Assembly (NCBI GenBank): GCA_020637335.1
Contig: JACJWC010000009.1
Location: 62,001 to 126,000 of the forward strand
Reading direction: 5' to 3'
DNA length: 64,000 bases
Source: Acidobacteriota bacterium
Lineage (GTDB): Bacteria > Acidobacteriota > Holophagae > Acanthopleuribacterales > Acanthopleuribacteraceae
Below are positions 50,723 through 59,346 of the stretch, piece after piece. The translations under genes were made by a program, and so were the position numbers. The first letter of the stretch is position 1. Each line of letters opens with the position of its first letter. Below the pieces are notes generated by a model, which saw nothing but the letters and a program-made list of their open reading frames with translations, was not told where the DNA came from and searched no databases.

Positions 50723-50776
50723 GCGCAGGGGTGTCTTTTGCTTGTGCTAAGATCCCTTGGATTTGAGGGGTGAAAC

Positions 50777-51736
50777 GTGGCCTGGCGACTTGAAAACTTC
50801 AGTAAACGTTACAAGGACAAATTGGCGGTCGACAATCTGAACTTTGCGATTGAACCAGGCGCAGGCCTGGCTTTGCTAGGACCTAATGGTTCGGGAAAAT
50901 CAACCACGATCCGCACGATTGTAACCTTGCAAAAAGCCGATAGCGGACGTTTTTTATGTACCGATTGGGATACGTTTGAACAACCGGCCCGACTGCGGGA
51001 CATTCTCGGCTATGTCTCTCAAGAATTGGCATTGGATAAAACCCTGACCGGCCTGGAAACGCTGCGTTTCCAAGCGGGCCTGCGTCACTTGGCCTGGTCC
51101 AGCTGCCAAGCACGCGCCCTTGAATTGCTGTCCAAACTGGATTTGGAATCGGTCAAAGACCAACGAGTGGGCACCTATTCGGGTGGCATGAAACGGCGCT
51201 TGGACTTGGCGTGTGCGTTGATTTCCAGCCCGCAACTTTTGGTTCTGGATGAACCCAGTGCCGGCTTGGACATTCAAGGCCGCGAATTGGTATGGAGCCT
51301 GATCCGGCATTTCAAGGCCAATGGTGGCTGCCTCATTTTGGCCAGCCATGATTTCCAAGAAGTGGATGCACTCGCCGACCAAGTATTGGTTATGGATAAA
51401 GGCCAAACCAAACAGCACGGCCCCGTCTCCCAACTAAAGGCCAACCTGGCCAAAGCGGTGGTTCGCCTGAAAACACGTGAATTTATGGATCAGGCAGAGA
51501 TGGAGCGAATCCGCCAAGTGCTTGACCATGAACTGGGCGCACCTGCTGGCCTCGCAGAAGACCAGGATTATTTTGTGCTCTTCCACCAAGATGAATCCTT
51601 CCACAAACTACAAGATCGCGTGTACCAGGCCTTTGAAAAGGCCAAGGTCCCACTTTTTTCCCTTCAGGTCCAACAGCCGAGCCTGGAAGACGTATACCGC
51701 TTTGCCATTGGAGGCATTCATGAATCGGTGGCTTGA
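50777..51736 (+). CDS. ABC transporter ATP-binding protein (ABC-2 type)
   Basis: A 319-residue ATPase: Walker A GPNGSGKST, Q-loop, signature YSGGMKRRLDLACAL, and Walker B LLVLDEPSAGLD with ASHDFQEVDALAD. The C-terminal extension of about 100 residues resembles DrrA-type drug/antibiotic exporters. It starts with GTG, supported by GAGGGG seven bases upstream. The permease gene overlaps its end. Confidence 0.92.
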   Translation: MAWRLENFSKRYKDKLAVDNLNFAIEPGAGLALLGPNGSGKSTTIRTIVTLQKADSGRFLCTDWDTFEQPARLRDILGYVSQELALDKTLTGLETLRFQAGLRHLAWSSCQARALELLSKLDLESVKDQRVGTYSGGMKRRLDLACALISSPQLLVLDEPSAGLDIQGRELVWSLIRHFKANGGCLILASHDFQEVDALADQVLVMDKGQTKQHGPVSQLKANLAKAVVRLKTREFMDQAEMERIRQVLDHELGAPAGLAEDQDYFVLFHQDESFHKLQDRVYQAFEKAKVPLFSLQVQQPSLEDVYRFAIGGIHESVA

Positions 51737-52526
51737 AATTAAAGCCCTGAGCGGGCGCTTGTTTATTCAATCCAAACGGCGGCCAATCGTTTTATTTGCC
51801 GGCCTCTTTCAACCGTTTATCTGGCTCTTTCTCTTTTCCACCGTGTTTAAAAATAGCCCGCTCGCCAATTTGTCAGGCGCGACCAGTTACTTAGCGTTCA
51901 TCACCCCCGGCACTTTGATCTTTACGGCCTTCACTGGCGCGCTCAACGGTGGTGTGCCGCTCCTGTTTGACCGCGAACAGGGCTTTTTGGATCGGCTTTT
52001 GGTCGCCCCCCTGGTCTCTCGAAACTCCATCATCATCGCCAGTGGCATTCATATTTCTGCCATGACCTTAATCCAATGCACTGTCATTTTGGTCTTAACC
52101 GCTTTGATGGGTGTTCGCTTCCAGGGCGGGCTCTTCGGCTTTGCCGTCCTGATCGCCATCATTTTGCTGATAACTTTTTTATTCACCACCATCAGTCTAA
52201 TCCTGGCTTTTAGCCTGCGTTACCATTTTGAACTGCTCAGTTTGATCATGATCGTTTCGTTGCCCATGGTCTTTTTGTCCTCAGCCTTTGCGCCTATGTC
52301 TTATATGCCCGGCTGGTTACAGGGATTGGTTTGCTTCAATCCCATCACTTTGGCAGTGGAACCGATGCGCGCCTTGTTTTTCAATCCAGATTGGCAAATG
52401 AGTCAGCCCTTGCTGGACGGTCCGCTCGGCCATTGGAGCTTTTCCACCTGCCTGTTTATCCTCGTTGGGTTCTGCGCATTGTTCCTGTTTTTGGCCCGAC
52501 CGGTCACCAATCGGAAAATGCAATAA
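51720..52526 (+). CDS. ABC-2 type permease
   Basis: The 268-residue membrane protein of the ABC-2/DrrB family has about six helices, with the loop RDFQGFLDRLLVAP-like EQGFLDRLLVAPLVSR and the ending AFAPMSYMPGWLQGLVCFNP, both conserved in this family. Its ATG lies inside the ATPase gene, with GGAGG close upstream. The pair likely exports a hydrophobic compound. Confidence 0.9.
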   Translation: MNRWLEIKALSGRLFIQSKRRPIVLFAGLFQPFIWLFLFSTVFKNSPLANLSGATSYLAFITPGTLIFTAFTGALNGGVPLLFDREQGFLDRLLVAPLVSRNSIIIASGIHISAMTLIQCTVILVLTALMGVRFQGGLFGFAVLIAIILLITFLFTTISLILAFSLRYHFELLSLIMIVSLPMVFLSSAFAPMSYMPGWLQGLVCFNPITLAVEPMRALFFNPDWQMSQPLLDGPLGHWSFSTCLFILVGFCALFLFLARPVTNRKMQ

Positions 52527-52629
52527 AGTGTTCGAAATGGGCCAGAGTTCTATTCAGATTCCGGAACACAAAATTCCATGGCCTGAAATCTTAGTCACCT
52601 AAGCCACACAGAAAAAAGAACTTATCTTT

Positions 52630-52646
52630 TTGGCACAACATTCGCC
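52630..52646 (+). promoter_or_regulatory. Sigma-54-like promoter upstream of hcp
   Basis: TTGGCACAACATTCGC fits the -24/-12 pattern TGGCAC...TTGC, with the GG and GC pairs at the correct 12-base offset. One of the conserved positions (TTGC reads TCGC) is off, so the match is moderate. It lies about 45 bases before the hcp ATG. Confidence 0.4.
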
Positions 52647-52668
52647 TTTACAAGAAGCGTGAGGCGAA
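52641..52668. repeat. Inverted repeat in the hcp leader
   Basis: TTCGCCT and AGGCGAA form an exact 7-base inverted repeat with a 14-base loop. It could be a 5' hairpin in the hcp mRNA or a regulator site. Confidence 0.5.
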
Positions 52669-52689
52669 AGCTTAAAAGGAGTGTGACAT

Positions 52690-53157
52690 ATGACAGTTAG
52701 TTCTTTTGTGAAATTTGACGGAATCCCAGGTTCAGTAAAAGGTGGCAAAAACGACGGCCAAACCGAAGTCTACGAATTGCGTTACCACATCGAAATGCCA
52801 GTTGACGTTCGCGATGGCAGTATTACCGGACGACGCCAACACGGCGGGTTTTCCCTGACCATCGAAATGGGTAAAGAGTGCCCGTTACTCGCCAAGCACC
52901 TGTGCGAAAACATTGAACTTGCAACCGTAACCATCGAACACTACAAGCCCGATCCGGCAAGCGGCGACATCAAACATTACTTCACGCACGAATTAAAGAA
53001 GGCGTTGGTCACCAATTTGTCGGTCTACAAGCTCAATACCTGTTCGGATGAAGCCAAACGCTATCGCGACATGTGCCAAATCAGCTTGAACTTCGGCGAG
53101 ATCACCATCAAAGACACCGAAGGCAACGAATACACCGACGAGTGGATGTTGAAATAA
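52690..53157 (+). CDS. hcp: Hcp-family protein (type VI secretion tube-like)
   Basis: The 155-residue protein resembles Hcp, which forms the inner tube of type VI secretion machines: FVKFDGIPGSVKGG at the start, GGFSLTIEMGKECPLLAKHL and HYFTHELKKALVTNLSVYKL in the middle, then ISLNFGEITIKDT. AAAAGGAG is close before the ATG. No other type VI genes occur in the window, so it may be an orphan structural protein or an effector-type Hcp. It ends one base before the ppx gene on the opposite strand. Confidence 0.8.
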   Translation: MTVSSFVKFDGIPGSVKGGKNDGQTEVYELRYHIEMPVDVRDGSITGRRQHGGFSLTIEMGKECPLLAKHLCENIELATVTIEHYKPDPASGDIKHYFTHELKKALVTNLSVYKLNTCSDEAKRYRDMCQISLNFGEITIKDTEGNEYTDEWMLK

Positions 53158-53158
53158 G

Positions 53159-54640
53159 TCAAACGCCTAGTGTTTCAACTTTATCCCATCGGAACTTGAC
53201 CCCGATCGAGGACCAGGCTTGAACTTCCCCCATCAGGTCTTCCTCGGTCAGGGGTCGGGCTTCGACCCAATCCTTTTCAACCTGTAACACCCATTTGTGA
53301 TTCTTTCGGGCAAGTAGCACGGGTGGGAACGGTTTTTCAATCCGGCGTCGGGCAAAAAGTACGGCCAGTCGCAACGATAGCAAAAGACTCCAATCCACCT
53401 CCAGATTGGGGTCTTTTCGTATTTTGCGGCGATGATTCAAAACCAGGAATCCCAATTGTTCCTGATCCGCTCGGTCAAACCCAGGCATATCGGAATTTTT
53501 AACCAGGTAAGCGCCGTGTTTGTGATAAGAGCTGTGGCTGATCGCCAGACCAATTTCATGTAATAGAGCGGCCCATTCCAGCATCTCACGTTGAGGATCA
53601 TCTTCGGTTTTATTGGCAATTTGGTTGTAGAAGGTTAAACCAAAACGGGCGACCCGGCTGGCTTGCTCGCGGTCAACCGCATAACGTGTAACCAAGCTTT
53701 CAATAGTGGCTTGGCGAATATCGCGATTGTTGTGGCGCCCAATCAAATCCAAAAGCAAGCCTTCTCGCAGGGCGTAGGGTGAAGCGATCATGGAATCGAT
53801 TTTAAGCTCGCGCATAATGCCATGCAGAATGATAAATCCACCGGCTAAAATGGGTAATCGCATAGGACTGAGATTGGCGAACTTTAGCCGGTCCATGCTT
53901 CCGGCCTTGATCATGTAGTCTTGCAATAGGTTCATGCCTTCAGGGCAAATGGTCAAAGCCCCTTTGCTCAATTCGCGAATGCAGGTTTCCACTGCCTTTA
54001 CGGTGCCAGAAGCACCAATCGCCCGCAGCCAACCCGCCTTGGCCAATCGTTCCTTAAACGGTTCGAGCTCCCGCTGGACCACGTGCAAGGCGATTTCGAA
54101 ATGGATCGCGCTCAACCGACCTTTTGGGAAAAATTTTTGGGTAAACGAAACACAACCCATGTGCAAGCTTTCGAGAAACAGAGGCTTATCACCTTGGCCG
54201 ACAATGATTTCGGTGGAGCCACCACCAATATCGACCACCAACCTGCGGGCCTCATCCGCAGCCAAGTGATGGGTCACCCCTAAATAAATGAGACGCGCTT
54301 CTTCCTGACCGCTAATCACATGAATGGGATAGCCGAGAATTCTTTCGGCTGATTGGATAAACTCTCGTGCATTTTTGCTTGCCCGCAACGTATTAGTGCC
54401 CACAACCCGCACAGCTTTTTCAGGCAAACCGCTCAAGCGTTGCCCTAACTTTTGCAGACTGAGCAACGCTCGGTCCTGAACTTCCTGGGCCAGGACACCG
54501 TTGCGCAAACCTTCAGCCAGGCGCACGGTTTCTTTCAACCGATCGATAAAATATATTTTTTCGCCTTCAACCCGAGCAATGACCAAATGAAAGCTGTTAG
54601 ACCCCAAATCCAGGGCAGCCACCATCGGGAATCGCGACAT
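53159..54640 (-). CDS. ppx: Ppx/GppA exopolyphosphatase family protein
   Basis: The 493-residue enzyme belongs to the ASKHA-fold Ppx/GppA family, which removes terminal phosphates from polyphosphate or pppGpp. The N-terminal domain starts MVAALDLGSNSFHLVIARVEG and has VDIGGGSTEIIVG. The C-terminal half includes the HD-like segment LLHEIGLAISHSSYHKHGAYL. The ATG at 54640 shares a base with the parA-like stop (TAATG). Its place at the end of the ppk-CHAD-ParA operon favours polyphosphate as substrate. Confidence 0.92.
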   Translation of the reverse strand: MSRFPMVAALDLGSNSFHLVIARVEGEKIYFIDRLKETVRLAEGLRNGVLAQEVQDRALLSLQKLGQRLSGLPEKAVRVVGTNTLRASKNAREFIQSAERILGYPIHVISGQEEARLIYLGVTHHLAADEARRLVVDIGGGSTEIIVGQGDKPLFLESLHMGCVSFTQKFFPKGRLSAIHFEIALHVVQRELEPFKERLAKAGWLRAIGASGTVKAVETCIRELSKGALTICPEGMNLLQDYMIKAGSMDRLKFANLSPMRLPILAGGFIILHGIMRELKIDSMIASPYALREGLLLDLIGRHNNRDIRQATIESLVTRYAVDREQASRVARFGLTFYNQIANKTEDDPQREMLEWAALLHEIGLAISHSSYHKHGAYLVKNSDMPGFDRADQEQLGFLVLNHRRKIRKDPNLEVDWSLLLSLRLAVLFARRRIEKPFPPVLLARKNHKWVLQVEKDWVEARPLTEEDLMGEVQAWSSIGVKFRWDKVETLGV

Positions 54641-55374
54641 TATAGATCCACCTGCTGAGCGACCGCCAACTCGCGGAACAAGGCCTGGTATTGGTGCGCT
54701 GCGGGATGCGAAGGCGCAAACATCAATAACGGTTGGCATTCTTCGCCCATTTTTTCAACAGCTGCCGCTTGTGGAATGAGGGTTTCCAAGAATTCGGGAT
54801 GATCCATTCGGTATTCGGACACCAGTCGGCGATGGAGCGATTTGCGCATATCTACCAGATTAAAAAACGGCCGCACAGAACGCAAGCTTCCCTTTTTTTT
54901 CTGCAACCAAAGGCTGATCGTTTCATAGGCCCGAATGCTTAAAGGCGTAGGGATCAGGGGCACCAGCAAAATATCTGCAGCCCAAAATAAATGCGCGGCC
55001 AACTCGGATGCGGTAGGCGGAGCATCCACCCAAATCCAGTCGTATTGAGCCGCAAGCGGTTTGAGCAGTTTTTTGAGGGTTTTTGCAGGTTGATCAACTA
55101 ATAAGTTCCCCAATTTTCGGTTGGTGAATGAGCCGGGAATCAAATCCAAATTGGGGTAGTTGGTTTCGTGAATTAGACCATCCAATCCCTCAAAAATATG
55201 TTTTCCACCGGCCTTTTTTTGAGGTTGAACCCGAAAGTAGAAACTGGCCGCCGATTGAGGATCCAAATCCCAAACCAGGGTAGGTCCTTGCTGGGCAGAG
55301 ACCCAGGACAAATTCACCACGCTTGTGGTTTTGCCCACGCCGCCCTTAAGGTTGTAAACAACAATGAGGCTCAT
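54640..55374 (-). CDS. ParA/MinD-family ATPase in the polyphosphate operon
   Basis: A 244-residue P-loop ATPase with the deviant Walker A LKGGVGKTT (K10, K15), the Walker A' DLDPQSA near residue 36 and the WVDAPPT Walker B. No HTH precedes the ATPase, which is typical of small ParA and McdA-type cargo-positioning ATPases rather than plasmid partition repressors. There is no parB nearby. It starts within the CHAD gene stop (ATGA) and ends at ppx (TAATG), so it is part of a polyphosphate operon. Confidence 0.9.
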   Translation of the reverse strand: MSLIVVYNLKGGVGKTTSVVNLSWVSAQQGPTLVWDLDPQSAASFYFRVQPQKKAGGKHIFEGLDGLIHETNYPNLDLIPGSFTNRKLGNLLVDQPAKTLKKLLKPLAAQYDWIWVDAPPTASELAAHLFWAADILLVPLIPTPLSIRAYETISLWLQKKKGSLRSVRPFFNLVDMRKSLHRRLVSEYRMDHPEFLETLIPQAAAVEKMGEECQPLLMFAPSHPAAHQYQALFRELAVAQQVDL

Positions 55375-56573
55375 GTCGACATCTTACCTGTTTCCAAGAG
55401 CGATTGAATTTTCTTTTGCAGTTGAGGCATCCGCTTGGCAAGACAGTTCAATGCATTTTCTTTGAGCGTTTTAGTGGGTTTGAGTCGATAGTACTCTGGG
55501 TTATTGAGCTGAAATTTTTTGAGCCATCTTTTGGCCTGGGCCCGGTCTTGGAGTAGGCCTAATTGGTCCTGAATATCTTTAAAGGCCTTGACCAGCGGTC
55601 GAACGGGAGGGGCCACCTCAGTAAAAAACTCCAACCGGTAACGCCATTGTTTCGCCGAAATGCGTACCTGATGGTAATCCACGCTTGGGCTCTTCTTGTG
55701 GAGCTTTGGCCAACCAGCCAAAGCGACCTGCGCCTCATGCAAGATGGCCTGGACCATTTCGCCAATAGAAAGCTTAAAAAAAGGTACCCGATCCCGCCAT
55801 TCTGCAAGTAAAGCATCGGCCTGGTAACGCTCTAAATCGAGCGTATCACGGACCGCCAAAAAGCCTTCCCACGCGGCCAGATGGCTTTGTTCAAATCGCT
55901 TTGAAGTTTGGAGGGTTGGGAATTGAGCAGCCAAACAGTCCAGATCGCGAAGATCGTTACACGAGCGGTGTAAGCGCTTGAGGACCTTTTCGTGTTTGTG
56001 CCATGAAACGCCCGCGAACAGGCTCATGAGTTGGCGCAATCGACGTCCATAAACGCGAATATCATGCACCCATTCGCTATGAGCACCCCATGCGGGTCGG
56101 TCTGCCAATAAGGTGGCATATGCACCATGATTCTTTACCCATTTCTGCCACAAAAAAGGTTCGAGCGCATGGTCGAGCGACCAAGCCGTGGTCTGTTCAG
56201 CTGTGCGGAGAAGAGCCCTTCGAAGCGGCAGAAGCCTAAACCGCGCCGGGATCATGTCCAGCCACATCTGCTCATAGCCGCGGTAGGGTCCAATCCAAGT
56301 CCAAAGCTGGTCTTCATCCCACTGACAATGACAGAGCTGAGCAACGAATTTTCCGTTTGGATCGCAGGCCACACCATTCACAAAGGTACAGGCCCAAGCA
56401 GACGGATTTTCTGATCGCTCCAAAAAGGGCGGCAAATAACCAAACCAATACGCTGAAATGGGATCAATATCGCTGGGAAAAAAACCCTGCTTGGTTTCAG
56501 ATTCCCAGTGGAATTGGATGGACCCGGACTGATGCGGTTTCCCACGCAGCCAAAAGCCTTTTCGCGCCAGCAT
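55371..56573 (-). CDS. CHAD-domain protein
   Basis: The 400-residue protein has a CHAD domain in about residues 150-370: conserved histidines in EWVHDIRVYGRRLR and HQVRISAKQWRYRLEFF, with RSCNDLRDLD. CHAD domains bind polyphosphate and occur on its granules. The N-terminal about 140 residues weakly resemble a CYTH domain (LARKGFWLRGKPHQ), possibly lacking the first strand. It begins TAATG with the ppk stop and ends ATGA with the ParA gene. Confidence 0.88.
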   Translation of the reverse strand: MLARKGFWLRGKPHQSGSIQFHWESETKQGFFPSDIDPISAYWFGYLPPFLERSENPSAWACTFVNGVACDPNGKFVAQLCHCQWDEDQLWTWIGPYRGYEQMWLDMIPARFRLLPLRRALLRTAEQTTAWSLDHALEPFLWQKWVKNHGAYATLLADRPAWGAHSEWVHDIRVYGRRLRQLMSLFAGVSWHKHEKVLKRLHRSCNDLRDLDCLAAQFPTLQTSKRFEQSHLAAWEGFLAVRDTLDLERYQADALLAEWRDRVPFFKLSIGEMVQAILHEAQVALAGWPKLHKKSPSVDYHQVRISAKQWRYRLEFFTEVAPPVRPLVKAFKDIQDQLGLLQDRAQAKRWLKKFQLNNPEYYRLKPTKTLKENALNCLAKRMPQLQKKIQSLLETGKMST

Positions 56574-58795
56574 TAGTAACCACTCCAGGTTTCCTTCTTG
56601 GACTTTCCACGGGAATGGATCTGCTTGAGTTTGCCGGACGCCCGCGCGCGTTTATCGGCAAGTTCCATAAAAATTTGTTGGCTACTTGGACCACCGTTCG
56701 AGAGCGATCTGCTGTAAGACCCGTCGTATTCCATCTCCCAGGCGCCCTCCCGATCTGCCCACTGAATCTGGATGATTTTCCGAATCTCTTCCTGAATTTC
56801 CGGGGTGTCGAGGGGAACCAGCATTTCGACCCGGCGCTCCAAATTGCGCTGCATCACATCTGAGGAGCCCAGGTAATACTCGGGTTTTCCGCCATTGGCA
56901 AACACATATAGACGCGCGTGTTCCAAAAAGCGACCGATGATGCTGTGCACTTTTACTTTTTCCGAGAGACCGGGAATCCCGGGTCGAATACGGCAGCTAT
57001 CGCGCACGATCAGATGAACGTCTACCCCCGATTGGGCGGCACGATAGAGTTCGCGGGTGATATCGCGGTCATCGACGGCGTTGGTCTTGATCAAGACCCG
57101 TGCGGCCTTACCTTTATTGGCAAATTCGACTTCGCGACGGATCTTATTGATCAGTTCCTTTTTCATATCGCTCGGCGCAACCAGGATTTTTTTGTAGTTG
57201 CGTTTCGGGTTCAAGCCAGTGGTCAGGTAATTGAGCAGTTCGGTCAGGTCACAGCCGATATCGTCGTCGCAGGTCAAAAGTCCCAGGTCCGTATAAAGCC
57301 GGGCAGTACCCGCATGGTAGTTGCCCGTCCCGATATGAGAGTAACGACGTAAGCCATCCTGTTCCATACGAACGACTTGAATCAGTTTGGCATGCGTTTT
57401 CAGCCCAACTACCCCATAAGTGACGTGGATACCACTCTCTTCCAAAATATTGGCCCAATAGATGTTGTTGGCTTCATCAAACCGGGCTTTGAGCTCCAAA
57501 ACCACCGCCACATTCTTGCCGTTTTGGGCTGCTTCCAGAAGGTAATGAATCACCTTTGAATCGGAAGCCGTGCGGTAAAGCGTCATTTTAATGGCCCGAA
57601 CCTTGGGATCTTCACTAGCCTCGCGTAAAAAGCGTTCAACAGAATTCACAAACGATTCGTAGGGGTGAAACAGCAGGATTGGGCCTTCTTCGCGCAGGCT
57701 GTCGAAAATGTTACCCGCTGTTTTCAGGCGTGGATGGTCAATCGGATGAAAGGGCGGATCATGCAGGGCTGGAATATCCAGTAGTGCGATTTCCATTAGG
57801 TCGCGTTTACCTTGAACACTGCGTGTCTCGTAAACATCTGCCGGTTCTAGGTCCAAGTTGTTCAGCAAGAAGGCTTTATTTTCTGAGGAAATACCTTTCA
57901 TTACCTGTAACCGCACAATGGGCGCAAACTTTCGGTCGCGTAACTCGGCCTCAATCAGTTCCAACAAGTCGTCGGCTTGCTCTTCGTTTTTTTCAGTATT
58001 GGCGTTGCGTGTAACCCGGAACAAATCACAGGCCAAAACTTCCATACCGGGAAATAACAAATCCAAATTTTGGGTGATGATTTCCTCAAGCGCCACAAAA
58101 CGGTAGGTATCAGGTAATCGCACCCATCGTTTGATGTCTGGCCCAACAGGGATTTTCACCCGGGCCATAGAAATTTCTGACTGCTGTTCTGGTTTCAAAT
58201 TCACCAACAAATTAAGCGATAAATTCGAAATAAATGGGAAAGGATGTGCAGGATCAATGCCTTGGGGCGTAACCAGCGGAAAAATATTTTTTAAATAATA
58301 CTGGCGTAAATAGGCTTTTTCATCTTCGTTTAAATCGGGATAGGCCAATAAATGAATGCCGTGTTCGCGCAGTTCCGCAATCAATGAAAAGAGAATATCG
58401 CCCTTTTTTTGGCCAATCTCCTCCAATGCCGCATAACAATCGCGCATTTGTTCCGAGGGCGTTCGGCCGTCCACCGAAGTTTCCTGGATCCGGGCGGCAA
58501 TCAATTGCTTGAGACCCCCCATTCGTTTCATGAAAAATTCATCGATGTTGCTCGACGTGATCGCCAAAAACTTGAGCCGCTCCAAAATGGGATTTTGCGG
58601 GTTTTCAGCCTCGTAAAGAACGCGTCGGGTAAAGTTCAGCCAGATTAACTCCCGGTTCAGGTACAGACGCGGATCCGTTAAATCCAAACTGGCGAGCAGC
58701 GCCGGGTCAAGGCCATCGGACCCGACAGAAATCTTGGTTTTTTTAATGCGGGAACCGCGGGGTTTGGGGCCTTCAAGGAGACCAGGGTCCTTCAT
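56573..58795 (-). CDS. ppk1: Polyphosphate kinase 1
   Basis: The 740-residue enzyme makes polyphosphate from ATP. It shows the PPK N-terminal helices, LYLNRELIWLNFTRRVL near residue 45, MTLYRTASDSKVIHYLLEAA, the catalytic histidine in YSHIGTGNYHAG, and the second histidine region FLEHARLYVF. The family C-terminus LGSSDVMQRNLERRVE is present. I took the ATG at 58795 with GAGGTG upstream, rather than the longer frame that begins further back. It is the first gene of the operon. Confidence 0.96.
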   Translation of the reverse strand: MKDPGLLEGPKPRGSRIKKTKISVGSDGLDPALLASLDLTDPRLYLNRELIWLNFTRRVLYEAENPQNPILERLKFLAITSSNIDEFFMKRMGGLKQLIAARIQETSVDGRTPSEQMRDCYAALEEIGQKKGDILFSLIAELREHGIHLLAYPDLNEDEKAYLRQYYLKNIFPLVTPQGIDPAHPFPFISNLSLNLLVNLKPEQQSEISMARVKIPVGPDIKRWVRLPDTYRFVALEEIITQNLDLLFPGMEVLACDLFRVTRNANTEKNEEQADDLLELIEAELRDRKFAPIVRLQVMKGISSENKAFLLNNLDLEPADVYETRSVQGKRDLMEIALLDIPALHDPPFHPIDHPRLKTAGNIFDSLREEGPILLFHPYESFVNSVERFLREASEDPKVRAIKMTLYRTASDSKVIHYLLEAAQNGKNVAVVLELKARFDEANNIYWANILEESGIHVTYGVVGLKTHAKLIQVVRMEQDGLRRYSHIGTGNYHAGTARLYTDLGLLTCDDDIGCDLTELLNYLTTGLNPKRNYKKILVAPSDMKKELINKIRREVEFANKGKAARVLIKTNAVDDRDITRELYRAAQSGVDVHLIVRDSCRIRPGIPGLSEKVKVHSIIGRFLEHARLYVFANGGKPEYYLGSSDVMQRNLERRVEMLVPLDTPEIQEEIRKIIQIQWADREGAWEMEYDGSYSRSLSNGGPSSQQIFMELADKRARASGKLKQIHSRGKSKKETWSGY

Positions 58796-58845
58796 AACGA
58801 AACACCTCAAGAACAAATTTTGAACCCTACCCAACCGTGCCAAAA

Positions 58846-58854
58846 TTGTAGCAC
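58846..58854 (-). promoter_or_regulatory. Extended -10 promoter of ppk1
   Basis: On the minus strand TGCTACAAT reads as an extended -10 (TGN-TACAAT) about 50 bases before the ppk1 start. No -35 at good spacing is visible, as is common for extended -10 promoters. Confidence 0.5.
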
Positions 58855-58889
58855 AGCGCCATTCGCGCCAACCACTCATGCAGAGCAGC

Positions 58890-58895
58890 TATAAT
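58890..58895 (+). promoter_or_regulatory. -10 TATAAT of the small membrane protein gene
   Basis: A perfect TATAAT lies 17 bases before the ATG at 58913, with GGAGG between. No -35 matches. It is divergent from the ppk1 promoter. Confidence 0.4.
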
Positions 58896-58912
58896 CTTCG
58901 GGTGGAGGCGCC

Positions 58913-59335
58913 ATGTTCCTATTTCTCAAGTTTGTGCATCTGATTTCAGCGATGGTCCTTTTGGGGCTTCCACTTGCATTTACCCGGATGAAACGCGTTT
59001 TGGTTCGGGTCACAGACCCCGCCATATTTCAAGCTGGAATCCAACAAATTCGCGGTTTATTCCATTATCTACACTTGGCCATGGTCCTGCTGCTCCTGAC
59101 CGGAATGGGCATGTTCCATTTCATGGGCCGAGTTCCCGCCTTGTTCAGCGGAATTGCAATTGGCGCGTTGATCGTCCTGTGGGGCAATATGTTTATGATG
59201 GACAAAACGCTGAAAAAAGCCCAGAACGCCGGGCATTTTCCCAAGTCATTTAAAGCCTTTGCTGTGTTCAGCATCATTCACCATTCACTGGTTACCGGCC
59301 TAACGGCCCTAATGGTTTTTAAACCCTTTTATTAA
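58913..59335 (+). CDS. Small membrane protein of unknown function
   Basis: The 140-residue protein has about four hydrophobic helices (FVHLISAMVLLGLPLAF, YLHLAMVLLLLTGMGMFHF, ALIVLWGNMFMMD and HHSLVTGLTALMVF). Two histidine-containing helices suggest a possible heme or metal site, as in CopD and DUF2269-type proteins. It shares the helix-histidine pattern of HemJ but does not match it. GGAGG precedes its ATG. It is divergent from ppk1 and lies 11 bases before ribD. Confidence 0.55.
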   Translation: MFLFLKFVHLISAMVLLGLPLAFTRMKRVLVRVTDPAIFQAGIQQIRGLFHYLHLAMVLLLLTGMGMFHFMGRVPALFSGIAIGALIVLWGNMFMMDKTLKKAQNAGHFPKSFKAFAVFSIIHHSLVTGLTALMVFKPFY

Positions 59336-59346
59336 CGAGCCTGAAC

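Noticed and set aside
52527..53157. A complete type VI secretion locus around hcp
   Set aside because: No tss, vgrG or clpV genes are present nearby.
54640..55374. Plasmid or chromosome partition locus
   Set aside because: There is no parB, parS or replication gene; the ATPase is embedded in the polyphosphate operon.
59336..59346. Possible FMN riboswitch before ribD
   Set aside because: Only 11 bases separate ribD from the previous gene, and no conserved RFN element was seen.
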